Origin: Aliarcobacter cryaerophilus ATCC 43158
GTDB lineage: Bacteria > Campylobacterota > Campylobacteria > Campylobacterales > Arcobacteraceae
Length of the DNA: 64,000 nt
Assembly: GCF_003660105.1 (NCBI RefSeq)
Contig: NZ_CP032823.1
Location: forward strand, 682,001 to 746,000
Direction of reading: 5' to 3'
In this document: positions 18,139 to 25,797 of the stretch, in pieces
Position numbering within the stretch: the stretch's first letter is position 1
Layout: every line of letters begins with the position of its first letter
Made by a program: the position numbers and the translations under genes
Notes under the pieces: generated by a model
Told to the model about the DNA's origin: nothing
Seen by the model: the letters and a program-made list of their open reading frames with translations, nothing else
Databases searched by the model: none

Positions 18139-18444
18139 ATGAAAATCATAACTTTTTGTCAAATTGATGAGTCGCTTTTTAATCCAGAATTCGATGTTGA
18201 GTCTTTTCACTCAAAAGGTGAAGGTAAAGCTGATATAGCAATAATAGACATAGAATCTATTTTTGAATATGAAGAAAATAAACATAGTGTTTGCAAAGAA
18301 AAATATGTATCTATTGCAATAATAGAAGATGAGAGCGATTATGATGCTTTCAAAAACTTTGGAATAGATGCTTGGATAAAATATTCAGATATTTCTCAAA
18401 TCAACAATTTAATAAATCTTTTAAATAAAAGATTTTTGTCTTAA
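18139..18444 (+). CDS. Small protein with a degenerate receiver-like fold
   Basis: This is a 101-residue soluble protein that I cannot place in a named family. Its second half resembles the end of a response-regulator receiver domain: a strand ending ADIAIIDIES (Asp at the phospho-acceptor-like place), then YVSIAIIEDESDYDAFKNFGIDAWIKYSDISQINNLINLLNKRF, where IKYS aligns with the usual (V/I)KP(F/P). The first half is too short to contain a complete receiver acidic pocket, so phosphorylation is doubtful. A GGGGGA ribosome site precedes it. tatD starts about 11 bases after its stop, probably by coupled translation. Confidence 0.6.
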   Translation: MKIITFCQIDESLFNPEFDVESFHSKGEGKADIAIIDIESIFEYEENKHSVCKEKYVSIAIIEDESDYDAFKNFGIDAWIKYSDISQINNLINLLNKRFLS

Positions 18445-18454
18445 AGGTTTAAAT

Positions 18455-19243
18455 ATTATTATAGATACTCATTGCCATCTTGATAATGAAGCTTATTTAA
18501 GTGATATAGATGGTGTTATCACAAATGCAAAAGAATCTGGAGTTAATGCTTTTTTAATTCCAGGAGCAAGTTTTGAAACTATTCACAAAGCTATAGAATT
18601 AAGTGAAAAATATGATGAAGTTTTTTTTGCTGTTGGAATTCATCCTTATGATATAGATGAGTATGATGAAGCAGTAATAGAGAGATATATAAATCATCCA
18701 AAGTGTATAGCTATAGGTGAGTGTGGATTAGATTATTATAGGCTTACAGATGATGAAATTGAGAAGCAAGAGAATATAAAAAAACAAAAAGAAGTTTTTA
18801 TTTCTCAAATAAATTTAGCAAAAAAGTACAAAAAACCACTAATTATTCATATTAGAGAGGCTTCAAATGATTCAAGAGAGATTTTGGAAAAATATGCCTC
18901 AAAAGATTTAGGTGGAGTTTTGCACTGTTTTAATGCAAGCCCACATCTTCTTCCTTTGGTAAATATGAATTTTTATTTCGGAATAGGTGGTGTTATTACT
19001 TTTAAAAATGCAAAAAAATTAGTAGATATTTTGCCACAAATTCCTAAAGAAAAACTCCTAATAGAAACAGATGCTCCATATTTAACACCACATCCTTACA
19101 GAGGTGTCAGAAATGAGCCATATTATACAAAATATGTAGCTCAAAAAATGGCGGAGATTTTAAATATGAGTGATGAGGAGATTCAAAGTATTACTACAAA
19201 TAATGCCAAAAATCTTTTTAAAGAGTTTTCTAATATTTCTTAG
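18455..19243 (+). CDS. tatD: TatD-family metal-dependent nuclease, apparent ATT start
   Basis: The reading frame encodes a full TatD-type TIM barrel of 262 residues: THCHLD (His6, His8), GECGLDY (Glu89), IIHIREAS, GVLHCFNAS and ETDAPYLTPHPYRG carry the metal and active-site residues. TatD nucleases act as 3'-5' exonucleases in DNA repair or turnover. There is no ATG, GTG or TTG between the in-frame stop at 18422-18424 and the conserved IIDTHCHLD. An AAAGG site at 18443-18447 is spaced exactly 7 bases before ATT at 18455, so I take ATT as the start. Using the first internal ATG (18884) would remove the metal site. Confidence 0.85.
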   Translation: MIIDTHCHLDNEAYLSDIDGVITNAKESGVNAFLIPGASFETIHKAIELSEKYDEVFFAVGIHPYDIDEYDEAVIERYINHPKCIAIGECGLDYYRLTDDEIEKQENIKKQKEVFISQINLAKKYKKPLIIHIREASNDSREILEKYASKDLGGVLHCFNASPHLLPLVNMNFYFGIGGVITFKNAKKLVDILPQIPKEKLLIETDAPYLTPHPYRGVRNEPYYTKYVAQKMAEILNMSDEEIQSITTNNAKNLFKEFSNIS

Positions 19244-19278
19244 GTATAATCAAAGAATTCTAAAATAAAGAGGAAACC

Positions 19279-20517
19279 TTGAAAAAAATTTTAGTAGCAA
19301 TAATCATTTTAATTTCTTCTGTTTTTGCAAATAATCTTGAGCAAAATATGGTTATATTAGAAGAGTTAAATCTTCCAAAAGAGTTTTTGAATGAACAATC
19401 TTTTAAATCAAAATATAAAGAACTATCAACTACAAAAAAAATTCAGTATTACGATAACTTAATAAAAAAATCATCATTAAATGCAAAAATAGTAAAAGAA
19501 GAGTTAGAGTTAAAAAATCTTCCTAAGGTTCTTTTTTTCCTACCTTTAATAGAGTCAAGTTTTAAGAATTTAGTTAATAAAAATGGTCCTTCTGGACTTT
19601 GGCAAATTATGCCTTTAACTGCTAGTAATCTTAAATTAAAAAGAAATGAGTTTGTTGATGAGAGACTAGATTTAATAAAATCAACAGATGCTGCTACAAA
19701 TTATTTAAGAAAATATTATAAAAAATTTGGAAAATGGTATTTGTCTGTTTTGGCTTATAATGCAGGAGAAGGAAGAATTATTCATGGAGTTGCAAGAGCT
19801 ACTTTGGATAAATATTTAGATGAGCATCCAACTATGTATCATGATAAGGTTATAAAAATTTATAATTTATATATTGCGGATTATACAAAAAATAAAAAAG
19901 GTATAGACAATTTATATACGATATATAAAGATTTGGGTTTAAAATCTGGGCATTTTGACTATCTTTATCTTTTAAAGCATAATTCAAAAAGAGATTATTT
20001 GCCAAAAACTAGTGTAAATTATATAAATATGTTGGTCTCTTTTTCAATTCTTGAAAATAGTGATAGATTTAAAAACTTAGATAAAAAAACAAAGTATGAT
20101 TTAGAAAAAGTCAATGCAAATAAAGGCTTAAGATTAAAAACTATTGCAGATGAACTTTCTATGAGTTATGAAGAGTTAAAAATTATAAATAAGCATCTTT
20201 TAAAAGAGATGATACCAACAGATAAAAATAGTTATAACTTATACATTCCTCATACAAAAATTGAGTTATTTAATAATAAAGTTGCAAATATGAAAGATTT
20301 ACCTTATATCGAAAATAAAGTAAATTTAGAAAAAATAAAAAAAGAGTCAAATAGTAAAGAATTAGCTACAAATAAAGTTATTCATAAAGTAAAACAAGGT
20401 GATACACTAGAAGCTATTGCAAAAAAATATAAAGTTAGTGTAAAAAAACTTAAAATTGATAATAAAAAAAGTAGTAGTAAGTTGAAAATAGGAGAGAACA
20501 TTGAGATTATCAAATAG
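19279..20517 (+). CDS. mltD: Membrane-bound lytic murein transglycosylase D
   Basis: This exported enzyme cleaves peptidoglycan glycan strands to 1,6-anhydro products. The 412-residue protein has a signal peptide (residues 1-17, ending VFAN), an SLT domain with the catalytic Glu in LPLIESSFKN, then GPSGLWQIMP and LAYNAGEGRI blocks, and one C-terminal LysM repeat (HKVKQGDTLEAIAKKYKVS). Translation begins at TTG behind AAGAGGA. It overlaps rlpA by 17 bases, pairing two septal/cell-wall lytic enzymes. Confidence 0.93.
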   Translation: MKKILVAIIILISSVFANNLEQNMVILEELNLPKEFLNEQSFKSKYKELSTTKKIQYYDNLIKKSSLNAKIVKEELELKNLPKVLFFLPLIESSFKNLVNKNGPSGLWQIMPLTASNLKLKRNEFVDERLDLIKSTDAATNYLRKYYKKFGKWYLSVLAYNAGEGRIIHGVARATLDKYLDEHPTMYHDKVIKIYNLYIADYTKNKKGIDNLYTIYKDLGLKSGHFDYLYLLKHNSKRDYLPKTSVNYINMLVSFSILENSDRFKNLDKKTKYDLEKVNANKGLRLKTIADELSMSYEELKIINKHLLKEMIPTDKNSYNLYIPHTKIELFNNKVANMKDLPYIENKVNLEKIKKESNSKELATNKVIHKVKQGDTLEAIAKKYKVSVKKLKIDNKKSSSKLKIGENIEIIK

Positions 20518-21409
20518 AATTTATAGTATTACTTTTTTAATTTTTTGTTCGTCTTTTTTATTTACTGGTTGTTCTACTAAACAAACTTATGATTATAACT
20601 CATATCGTAAGGATACGGGTGATAAAAGTATAAATAATAGTGAAGCCATGCATAGAGCTACAATGAGACCTTACAATGTTTTTGGAATCAGATATTATCC
20701 TTTTGTTGCAAATGTTGGAGATAAATTTGATGGAATTGCCTCTTGGTATGGACCAGATTTTCATGCAAAAAAGACTTCAAATGGTGAAATTTATAATATG
20801 TATGCTATGACAGCTGCTCATAAAACTTTGCCTATGAATACAGTTGTAAGAGTTGATAACTTAGACAATGGAAGAAGTACAATAGTTAGAATAAATGATA
20901 GAGGACCTTTTGTTGCTGGAAGAATTATTGACCTATCAAATAAAGCAGCTCATGAGATAGATATGGTTAGAAAAGGTACAGCAAGGGTTAAGGTTACTGT
21001 TTTGGGTTATAATGGATTAATTGATGATAAAAATGCTCCAAGTGTAAACTCAATTGAGCAAAAACCAGAAGTTGAGAAAATTGAGGTAGTTGAAGACGAT
21101 ATAGTAGCTACAAATATTAATACTAATATTGGTATGGCTGCACCTGTTATATCTTCAAAAAGTAGTTCAAATCAGGGCTCAAAATCTTCTTCTGGCGGAA
21201 AATTTAGTGTTCAAGTAGGAGCATTTAGCTTACAAGCAGGAGCTTTAAAAACAGTAGATGAGTATAAAGCAAAATTTCCATCAAAAAAGATAGAGTATGT
21301 TGAAAATGGTGGAATTTATAGAGTTTATATAAGAGGTTTTTCATCTTATGATGATGGACAAAATTTTAAAGCAAAAAATAGTTTAACAAATGCAATTGTA
21401 GTTCAATAA
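20501..21409 (+). CDS. rlpA: RlpA-family septal lytic transglycosylase lipoprotein
   Basis: The 302-residue lipoprotein has a signal with lipobox LFTGC (lipid on Cys24). A double-psi beta-barrel follows (about 80-175; GIASWYGPDFHAKKTSNGE, MTAAHKTLPMNT and INDRGPF), then a Ser/Lys/Gly-rich linker and a C-terminal SPOR domain (about 228-302) that binds denuded septal glycan. RlpA of Pseudomonas cleaves such glycan. The start is TTG with AGGAGA just upstream, inside the 3' end of mltD. Confidence 0.93.
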   Translation: MRLSNRIYSITFLIFCSSFLFTGCSTKQTYDYNSYRKDTGDKSINNSEAMHRATMRPYNVFGIRYYPFVANVGDKFDGIASWYGPDFHAKKTSNGEIYNMYAMTAAHKTLPMNTVVRVDNLDNGRSTIVRINDRGPFVAGRIIDLSNKAAHEIDMVRKGTARVKVTVLGYNGLIDDKNAPSVNSIEQKPEVEKIEVVEDDIVATNINTNIGMAAPVISSKSSSNQGSKSSSGGKFSVQVGAFSLQAGALKTVDEYKAKFPSKKIEYVENGGIYRVYIRGFSSYDDGQNFKAKNSLTNAIVVQ

Positions 21410-21420
21410 GGATTTAAAAG

Positions 21421-21993
21421 ATGGTAGAGATAAAAAGAGATACAAAAGAGACACAAATAAAGTGTAGTTTGACTTTAGATGGTTGTGGAAAATTTTCTAT
21501 AAATACAGGTGTTGGTTTTTTTGACCATATGCTTGAAGCTTTGAGTAAACATAGCGGAATTGATATAAATTTGGAGTGTAAAGGTGATTTACACATTGAT
21601 TCTCATCATACAGTTGAAGATTGTGGAATAGTTTTAGGACAAGCTTTGAAAAAAGCTATTTTTCCTATTGCTGCAATTGAGAGATATGGAAATGCTACTG
21701 TTGTTATGGACGAAGCAGCAACAACATGTGCTTTGGATTTATCAAATCGACCATTTTTAGTTTATGAAGTAAATGTTAGCGGAAAAGTTGGAGAGTTTGA
21801 TGTTGAATTAGTAGAAGAGTTTTTCCATGCTTTAAGTGGAAATGCTGGAATCACACTTCACTTAATTTCTGAAAGAGGAAGAAATAAACATCATATTATT
21901 GAAGCAACATTTAAAGCTTTTGCAGTTGCTTTAAGACGTGCTTTGGTAAAAAATGAAAAACTTGGAATTCCTAGCACAAAAGGTGTTTTATGA
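21421..21993 (+). CDS. hisB: Imidazoleglycerol-phosphate dehydratase
   Basis: This catalyses a histidine biosynthesis step, imidazole glycerol phosphate to imidazole acetol phosphate. The 190-residue protein is the monofunctional form without the histidinol phosphatase domain. Metal-binding motifs are present twice: FFDHMLEALSKHSG with DSHHTVEDCGI, and EEFFHALSGNAGITLH with NKHHIIEATFKAF. It overlaps kdsC by 4 bases. No other his biosynthesis gene is in the window. Confidence 0.97.
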   Translation: MVEIKRDTKETQIKCSLTLDGCGKFSINTGVGFFDHMLEALSKHSGIDINLECKGDLHIDSHHTVEDCGIVLGQALKKAIFPIAAIERYGNATVVMDEAATTCALDLSNRPFLVYEVNVSGKVGEFDVELVEEFFHALSGNAGITLHLISERGRNKHHIIEATFKAFAVALRRALVKNEKLGIPSTKGVL

Positions 21994-22487
21994 TAGAACT
22001 TTTAGTTTTTGATGTTGATGGAACTTTAACAAATGGTGATATTACATATTCAAGCAACCTTGAAGAGTTTAAAACTTTTAATGTAAATGATGGTTTTGCA
22101 ATAGTTTTTTGGACAAAACATTTAGGAAAAAAAGCAGCAATTATCACAGGAAGAGAGTCAAAAATTGTTGAGTATAGAGCAAATGAGTTAAAAATAGAGT
22201 ATCTATACCAAAATGTAAAAGATAAGTTACAAGTTTTAGATGAAATTTTGAAAAAAGAGGGTTTAAATTACAATGAAGTTGCTGCAATTGGAGATGATTT
22301 AAATGATCTAAAAATGTTAAAAAAAGCTGGATTATCTTTTGCTCCACAAAATGCACATGAACTTATAAAAAATAGTGTAAATGTAGTTTGCAAAAAAAGT
22401 GGTGGAAGTGGAGCTGCAAGAGAGATGATTGAGTATATCTTAAAAGAAGATGGACTTGAAGAGGAGTTTTTAAACTTATGGCTTTAA
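21990..22487 (+). CDS. kdsC: 3-deoxy-D-manno-octulosonate 8-phosphate phosphatase
   Basis: This HAD-superfamily phosphatase releases KDO for the lipid A core. The 165-residue protein has the nucleophile motif DVDGTLTNGDI, the Thr-containing AAIITGRES motif and AAIGDDLNDLKML, with no cap domain, as expected for KdsC. It overlaps hisB by 4 bases and lptC by 10 bases, and the following lptC-lptA pair makes an LPS assembly cluster. Confidence 0.94.
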   Translation: MIELLVFDVDGTLTNGDITYSSNLEEFKTFNVNDGFAIVFWTKHLGKKAAIITGRESKIVEYRANELKIEYLYQNVKDKLQVLDEILKKEGLNYNEVAAIGDDLNDLKMLKKAGLSFAPQNAHELIKNSVNVVCKKSGGSGAAREMIEYILKEDGLEEEFLNLWL

Positions 22488-23029
22488 AAATATTTGTTTT
22501 TGTATCTCTTGTTTTAGCAATAATTTTTTATTTCTTGCCAGTTGATAAAATAAAAAAGGATTTTAAAAAAGAGGATATAGCTCTTTTTATATTTGAAAAT
22601 CCAGTAATGTATAGTTTAGATGAAAATATGGTTAGTAAAAAAATTGTTGCAGCACAAGCCGTAAGATATGAAACTAGAGATGAGATGTATTATGGTGATA
22701 TTACTTTAAATAACAATAATATTGCAAAAAATTTCAAAAGTGAAAATATTAAAGCAGATTTTATAGTAAAAAAGGGTGCTATTTATAACTTAAAAGATAA
22801 TGTTAAGTATAAAAGAGATGATTTTATTAAAATAGATACAAAAGAGATGATTTATGATGATTTAAATAAAATTGCAAAAAATAGTTCTCCTTTTAAAGCA
22901 GAGTATTATGCACATAAGTACAATGGAGAAAATTTGTATTTAGAAAGTGAGAAAAATATTATAAATTCTAAAAATACACATTTTGAGATAGATATTGAAA
23001 AGAGAAAGGGAAAAGATGATAAAAAATAG
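22478..23029 (+). CDS. lptC: LPS export ABC transporter periplasmic protein LptC
   Basis: The 183-residue protein has a single N-terminal membrane anchor (residues 3-22) and a periplasmic beta-jellyroll of LptC type. LptC bridges the inner-membrane LptBFG transporter to LptA. Sequence similarity to the family is modest; assignment rests on topology, size and its place between kdsC and lptA. It overlaps both neighbours. Confidence 0.85.
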   Translation: MALKIFVFVSLVLAIIFYFLPVDKIKKDFKKEDIALFIFENPVMYSLDENMVSKKIVAAQAVRYETRDEMYYGDITLNNNNIAKNFKSENIKADFIVKKGAIYNLKDNVKYKRDDFIKIDTKEMIYDDLNKIAKNSSPFKAEYYAHKYNGENLYLESEKNIINSKNTHFEIDIEKRKGKDDKK

Positions 23030-23516
23030 TATAAAAGTTTTAGTTGGTTTGTTTTTTTGTTCTTCACTTTTGTTTGCACAAAGTGAAACATTAGTAATAG
23101 ATGCTTTAGATTTCAAAGCAGATGATAATAAAGGAATTTCTACTTTTACAGGAAATGTAAAAATAAGAATGGCAGAAGATAAGTTAAATGCACAAAAAGT
23201 TGATGTATTTTTTGAAACAGATAAAGATACAAAAAATAAAGTAGCAACTAAATATGAAGCTACTGGAGATGCTGATTTTGAAGTAATTTCAAAAGATAAA
23301 CACTATGTTGGAAAAGGTGATAAAATTATTTATGTACCTTTAAAAGAGGAGTATATAATTATTGGAAATGGATATGTTCATGAGAAAAATGATGATAGAA
23401 AAATTTATGGAGATAATATTTATATCAATCAGTTAACAGGTGAAGCAAAGGTTAAAGGAAGCGAAAATAAACCTGTAAAGTTTATTATAAATATTGAACG
23501 AGGCGAAAAAAAATAG
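23016..23516 (+). CDS. lptA: LPS transport periplasmic protein LptA
   Basis: LptA carries lipopolysaccharide across the periplasm. The protein has a signal peptide (about 1-22, ending LFAQS) and an OstA-like beta-jellyroll with DALDFKADDNKGISTFTGNVKI and the GDADFEV block. I place the start at ATG 23016, which has AAAGGGA upstream and opens the signal peptide directly, giving 166 residues. An earlier in-frame ATG at 22995 would add seven charged residues before the signal. It overlaps the lptC end by 14 bases. Confidence 0.9.
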   Translation: MIKNSIKVLVGLFFCSSLLFAQSETLVIDALDFKADDNKGISTFTGNVKIRMAEDKLNAQKVDVFFETDKDTKNKVATKYEATGDADFEVISKDKHYVGKGDKIIYVPLKEEYIIIGNGYVHEKNDDRKIYGDNIYINQLTGEAKVKGSENKPVKFIINIERGEKK

Positions 23517-23517
23517 T

Positions 23518-24120
23518 ATGAATTTAATAGATGCAAAATTTTTACAATCCGCTCAAAGTATTGAAGATTCACCACCACCATCAGTAGCTGAAGTTGCTTT
23601 TTTAGGTAGATCAAATGTTGGAAAATCTTCAGTTTTAAACTCTTTAACAAAACATAAAGGTTTAGCTAAATCGTCTTCAACTCCTGGAAAAACTCAACTT
23701 ATAAACTATTTTGAGATTAAGTTTAAAACTCAAGATGTTGAAACGCCTTATGTTTATACAAGATTTGTTGATTTACCAGGTTTTGGATATGCTAAAGTTG
23801 CTAAAACATTAAAAGCAGCTTGGAATAGAAATCTTACAGAATATTTAGAACAAAGACCAAATCTTCAAATATTTGTTCATTTAATAGATTCTAGACACAC
23901 TAATCTAGAAATTGATAAAAATGTTTATGAGTTTGTAAAACATATTAAAAGAGGCGATCAAATAATTATAAATGCTTTTACTAAAATAGATAAACTAAAT
24001 AGTGCAGAGCTTAATAAGTTAAAAAGAGATTTTCCAGATGGAATTTTTGTTTCAAACTTAAAGAAAAAAGGTATAATTGATCTTCAAAATAAAATTACGG
24101 AGCATTTGTTTGGAAATTAG
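23518..24120 (+). CDS. engB: Ribosome biogenesis GTPase YsxC/EngB
   Basis: This is an essential GTPase in large-subunit assembly. The 200-residue protein has G1 GRSNVGKSS, G2/G3 in STPGKTQLINYF and DLPGFGYAK, and G4 FTKIDK (as NAFTKIDKL). Start ATG 23518 lies just after the lptA stop, with a GAGG-like site. An upstream in-frame ATG at 23494 would overlap lptA by 23 bases and is less likely. Confidence 0.94.
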   Translation: MNLIDAKFLQSAQSIEDSPPPSVAEVAFLGRSNVGKSSVLNSLTKHKGLAKSSSTPGKTQLINYFEIKFKTQDVETPYVYTRFVDLPGFGYAKVAKTLKAAWNRNLTEYLEQRPNLQIFVHLIDSRHTNLEIDKNVYEFVKHIKRGDQIIINAFTKIDKLNSAELNKLKRDFPDGIFVSNLKKKGIIDLQNKITEHLFGN

Positions 24121-24577
24121 ATTTTATAAGCCAACAGTTCTTGATATTCCAAAAATGCAAGAGCTAGTACGTCCAGAAGTTGAAAAAGGAATAATTCTTT
24201 TAAGAACAGAAGATGAGATGGCTACAACTATCAGATCATATATTATTGTTGAAGTAGATGGAAAGATGGCTGGTTTTACAGCTACACATATCCACTCTGC
24301 TAGAATGGCAGAAGTTAGAAGTTTGATAGTAAATGAAGAGTTTAGAGGTTTGGGCTTAGGTAAAAAGCTTGTAGATGAGTGTGTTAAAGAGGCAAAATTT
24401 TATGGAATAAAACAGGTTTTATCTCTTACTTATGAAAAAGATTTTTTCATTTCATGTGGATTTAGAGAGATTCCAAAAGAAGATATTCCTGAACAAAAAA
24501 TATGGGCTGATTGCATTAAATGTAAACTTTTTCCAATTTGTAACGAAATAGCGATGGTAAAGGATATTGAGTTTTAA
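24110..24577 (+). CDS. GNAT N-acetyltransferase, probable ArgA-type amino-acid acetyltransferase
   Basis: This is a single GNAT domain of about 155 residues. Motif A reads EVRSLIVNEEFRGLGLGKKLVDE (acetyl-CoA pyrophosphate loop), preceded by RTEDEMATTIRSYIIVEVDG and followed by FFISCGFREI and IWADCIKCKLFPICNE. The last block, with its Cys pattern, resembles the short N-acetylglutamate synthases that start arginine synthesis. I prefer TTG 24110 (MEIRFYKP, with GGAG upstream) over an earlier TTG at 24077. It overlaps the engB end by 11 bases and the convergent gene by 4. Confidence 0.78.
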   Translation: MEIRFYKPTVLDIPKMQELVRPEVEKGIILLRTEDEMATTIRSYIIVEVDGKMAGFTATHIHSARMAEVRSLIVNEEFRGLGLGKKLVDECVKEAKFYGIKQVLSLTYEKDFFISCGFREIPKEDIPEQKIWADCIKCKLFPICNEIAMVKDIEF

Positions 24578-25518
24578 TCTCTAGCTTCTATAACTCTTTT
24601 TAGAAGCTCTTCTTTTGTAAATATTTGGGATATTTTTTGACTAGATACACCATTTGATAGTGTTATACTTATCCCTTTATTTTCCAGATATTGTGCATTT
24701 TTTATAATAACTTTTACTCTATTTTTAAATTCATCAAAAATATAAATCTTTCTTCCTACAAAAAGTTCATATAAACTAGGCTCTTTGTAAACTCCTACTA
24801 ACTCTTTATTTGAATATAGATATTTCCAAATTTTAATCTCTTGCTCATAATTTAGAAAATATTGAGTATAGTCAGAAAAAACTCTATTCCCTTTTATATA
24901 AAAATTTGTTTCAGGAAAAAAATTTGGTACGCAGTTACATAAGAACATATCTTTTTGTACTTCATTTATCTTTGAAATACAAAAATATTTAAACTTCTTT
25001 AATTTTTCTAAATAAAGAATAGTTTGTGAATTTTGATTTTCTAGTATTGCAAAAATATCAAAAAGTTCTTCAAAATCGCCTTTATTTGAAGCCAATATTT
25101 CAAGAACTTTTATACTTAAATTTGAGTTTTCCAAGCTACTTTTTGGAATTTTATACATTTTTAGATTTGAATTTTTTAAATCAACTATATTTATGCTATT
25201 TTTTATTTGATTAAGAAGATATATTTTATTTTCACTATTTTTTTCTACAATAAAAATATTATTAATATCAACTTGAAGAGTTTTGTATTTTGCCAAAATT
25301 TGTTTTTTAAAATCAGTGATTTTTTCTTCAACCATAGTGTATGAAAAGTTATGATTTTTTAAAAATTCAGTTATCTCAAATAGATTATCAAAGCTTATTT
25401 CACTACTATTTGAATACTCTTTTTTTGTGCTATTAAACTCTAAATCCAAGCCAATAAGATAGTTTTTGTGTCTATATAACTCTTTTTGGTCTTTAATTAC
25501 AATTTTTTTTAAAATCAT
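24574..25518 (-). CDS. Unknown protein in a flagellar-export-type operon
   Basis: This 314-residue protein is one I do not recognise. It has no signal peptide or membrane segment, is rich in Lys/Asn/Ile, and holds a short Cys pair (FLCNC at about 195) and a C-terminal block reading KNRVKVIIKNAQYLENKGISITLSNG. It is the third gene of a leftward group after a FliK-like and an FlhB C-domain-like gene (3-base gap), so a role in flagellar assembly or motility is the best contextual guess. It could equally be unrelated. Confidence 0.6.
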   Translation of the reverse strand: MILKKIVIKDQKELYRHKNYLIGLDLEFNSTKKEYSNSSEISFDNLFEITEFLKNHNFSYTMVEEKITDFKKQILAKYKTLQVDINNIFIVEKNSENKIYLLNQIKNSINIVDLKNSNLKMYKIPKSSLENSNLSIKVLEILASNKGDFEELFDIFAILENQNSQTILYLEKLKKFKYFCISKINEVQKDMFLCNCVPNFFPETNFYIKGNRVFSDYTQYFLNYEQEIKIWKYLYSNKELVGVYKEPSLYELFVGRKIYIFDEFKNRVKVIIKNAQYLENKGISITLSNGVSSQKISQIFTKEELLKRVIEARD

Positions 25519-25521
25519 TTT

Positions 25522-25794
25522 TTACCTTTTGTTTGATAATTCATAAATAAATGCAAAAATTTCTGCAACAGCTTTGTACATAGAAGTTGGTATCTCTTTA
25601 TCTATATCTATTTTAGACAATAATTCAACCAAATCTTCATCTTTTTTAATAGGAATTTTGTTATCTTTTGCAATTTTTATTATATTATTTGCTGTTTCAC
25701 CTTTTCCTTTTGCAGTTATTTTAGGAGCATTATTTGCATTTTTATCATATTGTAAAGCTACTGCTTTTTGTACTTTTTGATTATCTTCTTGCAT
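25522..25794 (-). CDS. FlhB C-terminal-domain homologue (FlhX-like)
   Basis: The 90-residue protein matches the cytoplasmic C-terminal domain of FlhB/YscU type III export switches: AVALQYDKNANNAPKITAKGKGE, IIKIAKDNKIPI and IPTSMYKAVAEIFAFIYEL. It begins just after where the NPTH self-cleavage motif would be, so it mimics the cleaved fragment. Stand-alone copies of this kind are known in Helicobacter (FlhX) and many other bacteria and can partly replace the cleaved FlhB domain. It lies 3 bases after the FliK-like gene. Confidence 0.88.
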   Translation of the reverse strand: MQEDNQKVQKAVALQYDKNANNAPKITAKGKGETANNIIKIAKDNKIPIKKDEDLVELLSKIDIDKEIPTSMYKAVAEIFAFIYELSNKR

Positions 25795-25797
25795 TTA

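Noticed and set aside
18884-19243. A short TatD-like frame starting at the first ATG, 119 codons
   Set aside because: The same frame is open and TatD-like for 143 further codons upstream, including the metal-binding residues. The gene is therefore full length with a non-standard start, not a truncated one.
25522-25794. Broken flhB gene
   Set aside because: The 90-residue frame has its own start and stop and matches known stand-alone FlhB C-domain proteins, so it is read as an intact small gene.
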